A stretch of DNA of 64,000 nt, taken from the NCBI GenBank assembly GCA_030704615.1, contig CM060732.1:46977053-47041052 (forward strand), read 5' to 3'. This DNA comes from Takakia lepidozioides. Taxonomy: Eukaryota; Streptophyta; Takakiopsida; Takakiales; Takakiaceae. The notes under the pieces were generated by a model. That model saw only the letters and a program-made list of their open reading frames with translations, had not been told where the DNA came from and did not search any database. The position numbers were made by a program, and so were the translations under genes. Shown in pieces: positions 8,808 to 19,519 of the stretch (position 1 is the first letter of the stretch; the number at the start of each line of letters is the position of its first letter).

Positions 8808-10110
8808 CTATGTTGCAACCTCTTGAGCAGTACTCCCTGCCTGCTCAGTCAATGACAAGGCCTCATTCTGCCCCATCATCTTATCCTTGAGGACCTCCTC
8901 AACCCGAGAAGAATCCCCAACCTCATCCATCACAGCCGCCTTGGCTGCCAACTCCCTCTGAACCTCGAGCACCTCCCACGTGTGCCATGGATGCATGCAC
9001 CCCGTGGTCCTCACATGCTCACCCCCACTCACTGCCTGTACCGTCTCGGTAGGCAGAGAGACCATCGAGGGAAGTGTACTCCGCACTCTGCGTTGCTCAG
9101 CCAGAGCCAAGCTGATAATCCAGGTCAAGCAATTGAGATCCATTGTTTGCCCCAACACTTGACGACGTGATGCCTCAGAAAGAGACGACACCGCCATGGT
9201 ACCAGTGGTAAAACCCATTGCCCGCTCACGCTCGTCAGCATTAGGCTCCACTAACTGCTGCAACTGAGCATCCCACAGGAGGCCAGGTCCACTATCCCAG
9301 AAAGCATGCGATCCTGGGAAGCTGAGCAGTGTAGGTAATGTTGCTCGTGGTTGACCCACCTTGTTGACCACTGCCAAAGGCGAACGGTCATCGTGTCTCA
9401 CACGCTGAGACTGCCTCCCTGTGTCCAGAATGCTATCCACTGTGAGATGTACTGGCCGCTGCACCCCATCAAATGCACGCTTGAGCAGTGCGGGTGGCAT
9501 CAAGTTAGTCCACCATAGCCGTGGACGATGAGCCCGTGACCCCACTGTAGTTGCATCTAGCAACACTGCTGACCCAAGCCATGACCGGACTTGATGCACA
9601 CTGGCCATCACCTTGGCCCGAGAATCGCCTATCAGCGGCACATTCTCCAAGATGTATGCTGGAGATACAGCTTGATGAAGCTGCAAGTGGCGCAAAACCC
9701 GCATCATCTCCCAAAACAGACCCGACCTCGAGTCTCGCAATCCATTGCCATGCCCGGCTGATGAATGCCCTTGGCAGGGCCAACCTACCACTACCAGATC
9801 AATGGAGCCAACCCGCTCCAAATCCTGCACCCCTATCAACGAAATGTCTGCTGGCAAGGCCTACTGATATCCACGAATTGCAAACACCGACAACAACTCA
9901 AGGTACCGCTACACCAACTGAGCAACATGGCGAAGTGAAATGCGTCGTGCAGTCTCATCCCTCTCCTCATACAGGTAACGCCGAACTCGTACACCTGCTT
10001 GTAATACAGCAGCCAATCCGGTGCTGATCCCGCCAAACAAGTCCAGAAGACAAATGCCTTCATCCGGATACTGCCACACAATAGGTGTGGTGTCCAATGG
10101 AGACAACTGA
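8808..10110 (-). CDS. C5-cytosine DNA methyltransferase domain within the gypsy polyprotein
   Basis: A complete set of C5-MTase motifs in canonical order. Motif I is LLDLFGGISTG near 10055-10020, followed by a Tyr-Glu cofactor segment (RYLYEER). Motif IV is VVGWPCQGHSSAG near 9790-9750 with the catalytic Cys. Motif VI is YILENV near 9655. Motif VIII is RPRLWWTN near 9520. Motifs IX-X are RERAMGF and RQVLGQTMDLN near 9235-9120. The enzyme would transfer methyl from S-adenosylmethionine to cytosine C5. Plant DRM has a permuted motif order; this one has DNMT3-type order and a DNMT3-like LFGGI...G start. TAGs at 9909-9911 and 9861-9863 interrupt the frame between motifs I and IV, and a third at 8808-8810 separates it from the reverse transcriptase. 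All three stops lie in one frame that also contains the reverse transcriptase. Confidence 0.9.
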
Positions 10111-11551
10111 GGTGGTCCTTGTGCAATCCCCGCACTCTCCTCCTCTCCTGACGGTACAAAAGCCTCTACCCAGGCTTGTTGCACCCGTCGATCAGCATCC
10201 CGCTGCAAATCCTTGCTCGTGCCCCACAATGGAGTCTGAGCAACCATGGTAGGCAACTCCGCCATACCATACATGTCATCCTGCTCTCCCGGAGGTGGCA
10301 CATCCTCTGAATGAGCGTTGCCCTCAAGCAACTCTCTAGGCCAACTCACTGCCGCTGTGAATGCTGCTAGTGTCGGCATCTTGCCTCGTTGGGCAACCGC
10401 AACTCCTTCTATGAACGTCACAGGGAGCTGCACACGCCGGCCCTCCCCTGACTGCCATGCAGGCCTATAGGAAGCTGACTCCTCCCAAAAATCCAGGGTG
10501 AAGCCCATGGGGTACAACACTGCCCACCAACCAGGACATCGTATGAGACCGCGTCTGTCACAATGGCCTTGGCTCGCATCACTGAGCCATCTGTAGGGTG
10601 ATCCGGCCGTAGTCTGATAGCCAACTCACGCCGTGTCATGCCCCGAGCCTGCTCCGATCCTCCCAGAGACGTCTGTATCTGGAAAGGACAAGGCTCCATA
10701 TCCGCCTCCGTGAGGCCCAAGCTTGCAATAGCAGCTCTGCCCAGCATCAATGGCTGAGCTCCCGAGTTCAACAAGACCCGCAGTGGCCGGTACCTCTTGC
10801 CTGCCGGTCCACTCAAACAGAAAATGCCATCCTGGTTGTCTAACATGACAACTCCAGGTGTCACCATGGCGCGCTCAATGGCTGGCCTAGCTGGCAGCTC
10901 CATCAACCTGGCAGCTGCAGCTTGCCATGGCGCCGCCGTGGCAGTCTTGACCCTCAAATCCGAGGATCCCTCCGGCACTACACCTCCCACTATCTCCGCA
11001 GAAGATGAAGTAACCTCCCCACTCTCACAGAGTGTAGCTGCCAGCCTGAACACCTCAGCTGGTCTTACCCCCGGCGTCGCAATCATGGTAGCTGAGAACA
11101 ATGGAGCCTGGCATACAGATGTGGCCGCTCCTAGCAGCACACTAGCTGCCGTAGCCTTGGCAACACTAGGTAGTGGTGCTACCCGTGTAGCTCTCCCCAA
11201 TGGCATAGTAACCTCCGCCTCGGTAACAGTCGGGCGAGAACTAGGTGCCATGGACTGACTCCGCCAATGTGAATGACTGAGGAAGCCTAGCCTGACGGCT
11301 TGCCTTCTCACGCTGTGGATCCAACTCCACCTCTGCACCTCGTGGCTCAGAACTCGTGCTGCTCCTCGAGTCACGGCTGCAGCAGACTCCACCTGCACTA
11401 GTGGTAGTGCTGCTCCACACATGAATCCCATGCCTCCCATATCTCCTCCCTCAGGAGCAGGAGGTGGACCATCCGGCCTTAGAGCCGGTACCACTTGAGC
11501 TGTAGCCATGGCAGCGAGCCTCTGCTCTAGCTGCTGAAACCGGTTGGCCAT
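10111..11551 (-). pseudogene. Protease region and spacer upstream of the methyltransferase
   Basis: A long Ala/Pro/Ser-rich spacer is followed near 10790-10540 by a retropepsin-like segment: VLLNSGAQPLMLG, then YDVLVGGQ. In gypsy proteases the first motif is normally DSGA or DTGA; here the catalytic Asp is Asn. One lost base near 10520 shifts the frame from the 11551-10418 frame into the 10520-9909 frame, which then runs into the methyltransferase (LDFWEESASYRPAW and onward). The protease would cut the polyprotein, and with Asn it should be inactive. The assignment rests on motif spacing. Confidence 0.7.
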
Positions 11552-11566
11552 GCCTTGGTCAACCCC

Positions 11567-12975
11567 CTAACCTCCGCGTCCTTGGCCATGTTGAGCTTGC
11601 CCTTGGCCTGCACCTCGTGGCTGGCCACCTCGTCCTCTCTGAGCTGCTCCACCTCGCCTCCGGCCACCATTGTTCCCTTGGAACTGGCTTGGGCGCAACT
11701 CAGGATGCAAACCATAACACTGGGCCTCTCCATGCCCGTGCTTGCCACAATGCCCACACTGCAACTGTGCAGGCTGTGCATGTGCCGGCCCTTTGCCTCC
11801 CTCTGGGCAATCCTTCTTGACATGGGGTCCTCCACATGTCCAGCACACCACATCCGCCCGTTGTTGGCTAGCAAATGAAGGGAGAGACCCCTGCATCTGA
11901 GGTCCTCTCTGCCCTTCCCTGAGCTTCACCTGAGCTCCCTTGTTGCCTTGAGCACGTTGAGGTAGTGGTTGGCTAGGAACACCACTACCCCGTGGTGTCT
12001 CCTTAGCAAATCCCACCATGACCACTCGTTCCTCCACCATGTTGAGCTCTATCCGCTCTGCCAGCAAAAACACATTTGCTAAGGTGGGTTGGGCCGCTTG
12101 TAGGAGAGTTGCATCCCGCACCCTTCTCCTCAGCTCCTTGTCCAATATCCCATACCAGAATTGGACTGTCTGAGCTTCCGTAACCCCTTGGGTTACATTT
12201 ATCAAGCGCCTCATGCGAGTGAAAGCCTCCCTCAAGCTCTCGGTCGGCTTCCGTTGGAACTCTTGCAAGCTCCGCAACTTCTCTGTCCTCACCCCTTGGT
12301 AGTTCCCTCTCAACTCTTCGAAGAACTCCACAACAGGGTTGAAGGCAGGCACGGGTGCTAGTGCTGGTGCGGTAGTGGCTTGGGTGGACGTCGTAGCTAC
12401 TGTACCACCAGTCCCACTAGTCCCACTGCTACTTGCTGAAGCTGCCGGTGCAGCGGCAGGTGTAGCCACTGCCCTCGTGGCTCTAGTGCCCCTAGTGATG
12501 GAGACATAGTCGGGTGACCAGTACATCCTCCACTCCTCGATCTCAACCTCATGCCCCCGCCTGAACTCATGGTAATCATCCATAGGCGGCCCCTCAAGGT
12601 GCTGAAACAACCCCTTCCATGCCATGAAAGGCGTAAATAGTTGTGGATTGCGCATTTGCTGCAAATCACACCAACTATCAAACTCTTGGATAAAATCATC
12701 CAACTCGATGGTGCCCACCGCCCCAGAGTACCTTCGTGGCCCCTTGGTAGCTCCATACATCTCCTCCATTGTGTCCCACAACAATGGCAAAGAAACAACT
12801 TGCACCGCCGGTATGAGTCCTCCTGATTCACAATCCGAATCAGAACCTTCCGTAGAAACACAGGAGGTGAAGGTGGCCTAAACTGCACACCTCGTCTCGT
12901 GTACCCACTAGTATCGCTAGTGCTCGAACCGGCATTGTCCCCAGCAACTAGTGGCACCTCCGTGTTGACACTCAA
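11567..12975 (-). CDS. Gag capsid/nucleocapsid (copy 2)
   Basis: The open frame 12805-11567 (412 codons) has a capsid-type middle (FFEELRGNYQ, LRSLQEFQRKPTESLREAF, VQFWYGILDKELRRRVRDA) and two zinc knuckles near the C-terminus: CWTCGGPHVKKDC (CX2CX3HX4C) and CGHCGKHGHGEAQC (CX2CX4HX4C). A Gly/Gln/Arg-rich tail follows. The likely true start is the Met at 12975 (MSVNTEVPLV); one frameshift near 12830 separates it from the main frame. Gag binds the element RNA and forms particles. The protease frame begins 16 bases after the gag stop in another frame. Confidence 0.85.
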
Positions 12976-13619
12976 CCGGTCATGAACATGTCCCTAACCC
13001 CCTCTCCACAAGGTAACCGGGTAGAGAACATGTTGCGGCTTATGGTTTGGAATACTAAGTTCCTAACATAGCCGACACCTGTACCTGCATCCACCGCAAG
13101 CACTCCTATGGTTGGCTGGTCATCACCTCCAACCTCACCACAGGAGAAACAATGATGGTCTGGCTGGTCATCACCCCAACCTCACCATCGACAGCATGCT
13201 CTAGGACTGGCCGGTGATCAAATCCGGACCAATCACCTATAAAAACAAGCGCCCACACAAAACTAGCATGGCGCACAGTCAAGCATGCAGGTATGGAGGG
13301 GATCCAAACACAAGAAATCAGAACGACAACTCCCCCACACCAAAAACAACTCCACGGTGTTGCTCCTGCAATGACACCCCAGCCCAAACTCGGACTGACT
13401 CTTGCCTCCACCTACGGAAAGGTCTTGGCCTAATGAGAGGGTGGAAACTACGAGGAAGAGAAGCTAAAGCAATGCCTAACCCCAGCATGCCCTCATCCCA
13501 ATACTCTTCCTCTCCTCTCTTCCCTCACTTGCATGACCATGGGAATATCATGAAGATACTCCTCAAACCGCCCTCCACGAGCTTCAAAATTCGGCCTTCA
13601 AGACCACATGCCAGTCCTT
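12976..13619. other. Leader of copy 2, unique part
   Basis: Untranslated leader between gag and the minisatellite. No gene recognised; the short open frames on both strands have no familiar motif. Confidence 0.4.
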
Positions 13620-14260
13620 AGGCAGTCCACCAGTGCCTCCACGAGTCTGCACAGGCCGTCCACAGGTCAACACGGGCCACCACAGACCAACACAGGCCCA
13701 CACAGCTCACTGGTCACAGCCGTCACAGTCCCACATGCCCCTGGGCACAGCCTGTCACAGCCCCTCATAGCCCGTCAAAGCTCGCCACAGCCTATCACAG
13801 CCCGTCACAGCCCCACAGGCCACAAGGCACAGCCCGCCACAGCCCGTCACAGCTCGCCACAGCCCCTCATAGCCCCAAAGGCCTCAGGCACGGCCTGACA
13901 CAGCCCGTCACAGCCCGTCACAGCCCAAAAGGCCTCAGGCACGGCCTGTCACAGCCCCTCACAGCCCCTCACAGCCCCACAGGCCACTGGGCACAGCCTG
14001 TCACAGCCCCGCACAGCCCGTCGCAGCCCCACAGGCCACTGGGCACAGCCTGTCGCAGCCCACAGGCCACTGGGCATAGCTCCTCACAGCCCGTCACAGC
14101 CCCAAAGGCCTTAGGCACGGCCTGTCACAGCCCCTCACAGCCCGTCACAGCCCCTCACAGCCCATCACAGCCCCAAAGGCCTCAGGCACGGCTTGTCACA
14201 GCCCGTCACAGCCCCACAGGCCACTGGGCACAGCCTGTCACAGCCCCATCCATGGCCGCT
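13620..14260. repeat. CACAGCCC minisatellite in the element leader
   Basis: About 640 bp built of CACAGCCCGTCACAGCCCC-like units, with higher-order blocks including CACAGGCCACTGGGCACAGCCTGT and AAAGGCCTCAGGCACGGCCTGT. It lies inside the 5' leader of copy 2. G-rich on the transcribed strand (GGGCTGTGAC). Confidence 0.85.
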
Positions 14261-15731
14261 CTGGCAGTTTAGCCATTTCTCCAAGGGGTTTAGCCACGCC
14301 AAGCTAGGGTTTGTGTCTTTTGGACTCTAGGCTTCTTTCCACCGAGCTATGGTGGCTATGAGGAAATCAGCAAGGTATTCTTGCTCTTTCGGCTCCCACA
14401 CACCACCATAGTAGCCCTAAGCCATGAGGTGGTTGCCACAAACCAAGCCTTTTTTCTCACTTAGCCTCCCCAAACACGCCACTAAACTCAATGGCAAACA
14501 ACCAAGCCCTGCTGGTTCCCAGCCCTTGTGAGCACTCATTCAAGCACTCTCCTTGGCCATAGCATCTATCTTAGAGCCTATTCCAGCCCCCTACACCTGC
14601 TGCTTCAAGAGTTGCGCTCCCTTCAAGCTTGAAGTTGAAACCCCAACTCACATAGGCCCTACAAGTGCTTTTCTTTCACTCCAAGTGGAAACCAGCCCTA
14701 GACCTTCCGTTCTAGCTCTCTAAAGCTTGAAAACAAGAGCCTCAATGGGTTGAAGGCATGCTCCACACATGCCCCACTCTCACCATAAGAGAATCAGCTC
14801 ATTTGCTTCATTTCTTGCACCCACAAACCTGAAAATACAAGCTTCAGCAGGCTGAAAGCATGCTCCACATGCCCTACAGGGAAACCAGCCCCTTCCTTCC
14901 TTTCTTGCACTCTCACACCTGAAAGTGCAAGCCTTCACCAGGCTGATAGTATGCTCCACACATGCACATAAGGGAAGTCAGCCCTTCCCTCTTCCTTGCT
15001 TGCCCTCCAAGCTTGAAGATGGAAGCTTCAATGAGCTGAATACATGCTCCACACATGCAACCTCTTCACACACGAGATATCAGCCCCCTATCTTGGCTCC
15101 TTGGCTCCTTGATGCTCTCTAAGATAAGACTAAGCACCCCACAACCTTTGCCAAGCTCCTGAAACCCTAAGGCTTACATTTCCAGCCACAATACATTTCT
15201 CTTGTGGTGCAAGAGCTCTTCTTCCAAGCTCTGAAACCCTAGGTGCACATTCCATGGCCTTGCCGCACCTCTTAGCTCCTGTTCCAGCCCTGCTCTTGCC
15301 ATGACAAGAGCCCTCTCAATGTTGAAGCTCGAGATTGAAACCCAATCTCACCATACTCCACAAAGTGCACTGATTTGCCCCAAGCCAAATCAGCCCTATC
15401 ACTTGGTCTTGCAATCCTTCACACAATGAAAGCTCGCATTCCCAAGTCCAGTTCTCAACTTTGCCACCAAAGCCACTATAACCTGCTTTTGACTGGTCCT
15501 CTTCCCAATCGTGCTTGCTCATGCATGTACACAATCTGAAACCATCAAGGTGCTCTGGAATTACCTGCAGCATGGTGCTTTCATCTCTGAAGCTGAAGAT
15601 CGAATGCCAAGGTCTACCACCTCGTAACCCACATCGCCTCCGCTTCTAACAACCAAGAGCTCCACGGTGCTCCTTGCATAACAACTTGGTTTCTCTCATT
15701 CTCAAGCAAAAACCACAAGTGCTACAACTAA
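14261..15731. other. Leader of copy 2, 5' part
   Basis: No reading frame of note. On the minus strand this shares general style and short words (GCTAGGGTTT, GCTTGAAG-rich stretches, GAGCATG) with the leader downstream of the third element's B segment at 50400-51540, so it is probably family leader sequence. Confidence 0.4.
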
Positions 15732-15758
15732 CTCGTATCTGGCACTCACAGATACGAG
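15732..15758 (-). other. Perfect hairpin next to the 5' B repeat
   Basis: CTCGTATCTG and CAGATACGAG form a 10-bp perfect stem with a 7-base loop, about 15 bp inside the end of the B repeat. A primer binding site would be expected here, and no match to the usual TGGTATCAGAGC (initiator Met tRNA) is seen. Confidence 0.6.
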
Positions 15759-15773
15759 CTCATCTTTCTCGAG

Positions 15774-16090
15774 TGATAAAGAAGAAGAATACAAGCACGA
15801 GCTCACAAATCTGAAGCATAAACTCATGCATATATAACCTCATCACTCAAATACAAGTCAAGCCAAGTGCTCCCCACGCCATGGGGAATCCACACTACGG
15901 CGCCATAGCTAGGCGCGGTGAGGCTCAACTCGAGAAAGATGAGCCTCCCGCGCTTGCCGTGAAGATAACCACTCCAGGGCCTAAATCTGCCTTGACCCCT
16001 GGATTGACACTTGGGCCAATCCCAAATGTCAATATGTAAAAGCTAGCTATTTCCTAGCTAATTTCACACTAGTGGTAAAATAACTTGACA
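15774..16090 (-). repeat. 5' B repeat of copy 2
   Basis: A 317-bp repeat that starts with TGTCAAG at the element's 5' end on the minus strand. It is followed by the leader and not by an A repeat. It differs from 5309-5625 at two positions. Confidence 0.9.
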
Positions 16091-17060
16091 ACTCCGTCAA
16101 TGCACTGATAGAAGTCACATGAAAGAAGAAGATTACTAGAACATTTGGAAACTACCCTATGGGAGGAGAAAGACAATCCAAACATCTTCAACTCTGACTG
16201 TTATATTGACACATCAGACATCAAGGTCCATGATACTGACAAAGACGCAGTCGAAGAGCCTGTTGATCCACGCGCATTTGCAGTCGTAATGACCTCGAAC
16301 ATCCACAAACAACGTGAATCCACATCTCCTTTCCCATTGTCCAATTTTCAAGGAGACGGTAGTGGTTGAGATGTGATGTTTCAGGAGGTGCATCTGGATG
16401 TTTGAGGACCTTCGGACTGGATCCTGTTCCGTTCATACTCTCCACGGTTCCCAGACATGTGGTGGCAGAGACGTCCCCCCCTGAACAGTCTCATCGGTGG
16501 ACATAAATTCTGCAATGTATACACGCCCCCAAGTGCATATGCTTCCGCGATTTCCGCTATCGTGTTACCAATGGTTTCCTGCTCCATACGAAGGAGCTCG
16601 GACTCGGACACACACCACAAACCGTAAACGCATGCAATTTTTCCACATATCGTCCTAAAAAATAAGCACGTCAACACAAAACGAAGGCGAAAATAGTGGA
16701 AGCATATGCACGATGGTGGCTGTAGAGCCCCGCCAGCCCTCTCATGTTCAGGCACACCCTTCATGGTCAATAAAATCGCCATAAACAAGGACGAGTTCGT
16801 GGCAGGGTGTTACGATCTTCCATGCCCTAAACATGGATGGCGCGGGTGGGTTTCTCAGAATGAACGATCCAGATCCTTCGGCCGACGCGGATTGACAGAC
16901 TGGCAGACTGGGGGGCAGTAGACGGGCACAACAGACTGTTGGATGGACTTGCGGGGACTGACACAGCGGACTGGCGTGCACAGCAGACTGGCGGCTTGGC
17001 GGATTGAGGGGAACTGGACTCACGGGCAGCGGACTGGCGGGCAACCTGGCCACGCCGGAC
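16091..17060 (-). mobile_element. Right part of the interrupted Ulp1 transposon
   Basis: Sequence on the far side of the gypsy insertion. On the minus strand the frame at the junction continues into the Ulp1 gene (ALTE joining SYFPAGPSS). Further upstream is a possible exon at about 16650-16400 (LLRMEQETIGNTIAEIAEAY) preceded by a TTTTTTAG acceptor near 16650. CAGACTG heptamers recur at 16890-17060, followed by very GC-rich DNA to 17210. Confidence 0.5.
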
Positions 17061-18185
17061 TGGTGGCGCGGCGGAGCGCGGGCGGGGCTGCCGCGGGCGC
17101 GGCTGGTGGGGCCGTGGCAGCAGGTGGGCGACCGCGCGCAACGGCGGGCGGGGGTGGGGTCCGGGTGGGGAAGCCGGGCATCTGTGCGCGGGGCCCACCG
17201 GTCAGCGCCATAACGTCCCAATTATTGTAAAATGACAGGCTAAATAAAACATGGATAAAATTGGTGGTCAAACCAAGTTTTTCCATGAATTTTTTCATGA
17301 TCCTACAAATAGGGGGTCACTCCCACATTATAATCTGCTCATTTCAACGTTGGAATAGAGATGTAAAATTTTTGACCATTTGTATGATGTAGTTACTGAC
17401 AACATTGTCCGGTTCATCCACATGAATGAACTTTGGCAACAAGATACATCCACTCGAGTTAGCCCATGTCATGTTTTTTAAAAACATAGCAAAAAAGCTC
17501 TGCGTCCTTTAGGGGTTAAACTATCTTACGAAAAGCAGAATTTTGTTCCTATACATAGGTTTAAGACAACTTTGAGCTTCAACAAGGAATCAAATAGTTC
17601 GAAATCTCATCTTTTGTGAGAGAGGGAAATAACAAACATGAAATTTAAGCATGAAATTTAAGGTGAGTCCACAAAACCAGTAGCGTGAGGATGGGGTACA
17701 TGCTTTTACTCGCTTCTCCAAATCCCTCAAAAGTGCATTCTCCATGTCAGCAATACGCAACCCCCTGCTCAAATACTTTCAAGCAACATTTCAACAGCAT
17801 CTCAACCCCCCTGCTCAAATACTTTCAAGCAACATTTCAACAACATCTCAACGCAAGATAGGCAAATCAATCCTTGCCTCAAGAAGATTGGAGATGCTTC
17901 TTTTCTCTCTCTCCCAAAAACAAAGAAAACAGCTACCTACGAGTAAGTCCAAAGATACCAAACCCGCGGTTCAGGAGATACGTACTTGTGCTATCTATAC
18001 GTAGTTTAAGGGCCGGGGTAGAAAAGGGGATATGGTCATGTTATTCACCTGAAGCCTGGGCTACGAAATCTTAAGCCCGGGTTCGCCATGCACGCTGCCG
18101 CAAGTAGGGCACCACAAGCATCTTGAATCGATCTTGCTTTACTCACTTCCCCTAAACACCCAAAATCCAATGTGCACCAATCTTC
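17061..18185. other. Intergenic stretch with a 47-bp tandem duplication
   Basis: GC-rich to 17210, then AT-rich without recognisable genes. A 47-bp unit (AACCCCCCTGCTCAAATACT...) is repeated back to back at 17759-17851 with one difference. Confidence 0.5.
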
Positions 18186-18480
18186 ATACCTAAATGTCAG
18201 TGCGATTCACCAACCCCATTGCACACATGCTTTCTCGCCATGCCTGCATCTCAAACCCCAACAACAAATCCAATGCGCACCAATCTTCCCCTACATAGCC
18301 TAATGTCAGTGCGATTCGCCAACCCCATTGCACACATACTTTCTCGCCATGCCTGCATCTCAAACCCCAACCAAAAATGCAATGCGCACCAATCTTCCCC
18401 TACATAATTGTCAAGTGCGATTCAACACCCCATTGCACACATGCTTTCTCGCCATGCCTGCATCTCAAACCCCAACCACT
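18186..18480. repeat. Three-copy tandem repeat of about 110 bp
   Basis: Units begin near 18193, 18302 and 18412 with GTCAGTGCGATTC or GTCAAGTGCGATTC and share CCCCATTGCACACAT and CTCGCCATGCCTGCATCTC. It lies about 1 kb upstream of the ANTH gene start. No coding potential is evident. Confidence 0.8.
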
Positions 18481-19210
18481 CCAACCCTACCGCTCCTTTG
18501 CTGGCAGCTGAAATCATAGTTAGATTGCAGCCACGCCTTTCGTGCCTCCAAATGTCTCGCACATCATAAACTCTCCCACGCGCAGCCTCGCAGCCCGCCA
18601 TTGGCCCGGATAAAGAGCGAAAATAATTGCCGGCCTGTCACTTTCCTGCCAGCCTGGCCACCACTCACGTAATTTGGTTCTTGTTTTTAGTAATAAAAAT
18701 GTTTTGCTGGAAGAGGACAAGGGCCAAGGCGCGTGTCGTCGTGGCGGTCGATAACCTCACACGCACAGCTGCTCGCGCTCCACCAGCACCAGCCTCGCCC
18801 GCCATGGAGCCTCGCTCCCCTGTTGCATCTCTCATCGCCCGGACTCGTCAGCCGTATGTGCGCTAGCAGCAGCTGGATCCGTAGTTTGTCTCCCGTTTTG
18901 AGGATCTGGAAGCAGGAACCCGGCTTGATCTGCAGCTTGTTCGGTGGTGTCATCGGAAAATTGCGCGGAGCTAGAGTAGCATTTTATTGTTGTTTCCTCC
19001 TTTAGCTGGTTGGAGAACGTGCGCTGATGGTGGCCGGAGGGAATGCTTAGATCCCTTTTGTTGTTTTGAGGTTCGGCCTTTGTATGAATTCCGAGTACCT
19101 ACTTGTGTAGTTGTATCCTTCTGAGGTTTCAGAGTTTTGTCGGCCTCGGTGTGAAGTGGATCTTGTCATCGGCGTAGGGGTGTAGTGCCGTGGTCCTGTT
19201 TCGGCAGCAG

Positions 19211-19516
19211 GTGAGTAGTGGCTGAATCGTTCTCATCGCCGTTCGTGCCTCGGAGCTTTTCTGGTGTGCGGAGTGAAGCTAAGTTGAGGTAATTATAGGG
19301 TATTAGCACGTTTCTTTTCTGTGGTGGTGGACTTGATTGCTGCCTGAGATTGCTGAGGACTGAATGGGAGTTGCATTATTCAGATCTTTTAAGTGTCTAC
19401 TATCTTGTCGACCTGTCGAAGTCGTTCTCTTGCTCTTTTGAAGGGATGACGAAGATGATTGTCTTCGGTTAGTGTCTTCTGTGTTGCTCTAACTTGTGGA
19501 CTATTCCTCTTTGCAG
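19211..19516 (+). other. 5'-UTR intron of the ANTH gene
   Basis: The donor CAG|GTGAGT at 19210/19211 and the acceptor CTCTTTGCAG|GCAATGG at 19516 put the start codon four bases into the next exon. Leader introns next to the ATG are common in plant housekeeping genes. Confidence 0.6.
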
Positions 19517-19519
19517 GCA

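Larger units (their letters stand above)
5132..16090 (-). mobile_element. Ty3/gypsy retroelement with DNA methyltransferase and PHD finger (copy 2)
   Basis: A nested element of 10,959 bp on the minus strand. Its outer ends are TGTC...GACA, and ACTC flanks both sides (5128-5131 and 16091-16094), consistent with a 4-bp target duplication. Removing it rejoins the Ulp1 transposon reading frame across the site. Order from its 5' end (right): B repeat, 2.8-kb leader, gag, protease region, C5-cytosine methyltransferase, reverse transcriptase, integrase, PHD finger, polypurine tract, A, B, A. The B copies differ at 2 of 317 positions, which suggests a young insertion, yet the coding region has several in-frame TAGs, frameshifts and no RNase H core. 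It may therefore have been mobilised in trans; this is inference. Confidence 0.9.

Noticed and set aside
13620-14260. CRISPR-like array
   Set aside because: The repeats are short, directly adjacent and lack unique spacers, in a plant retroelement leader; it is a minisatellite.
16943-17298. Several overlapping Ala/Gly/Arg/Pro-rich open frames
   Set aside because: GC-rich DNA has few stop codons; no motif or splice signal supports coding.
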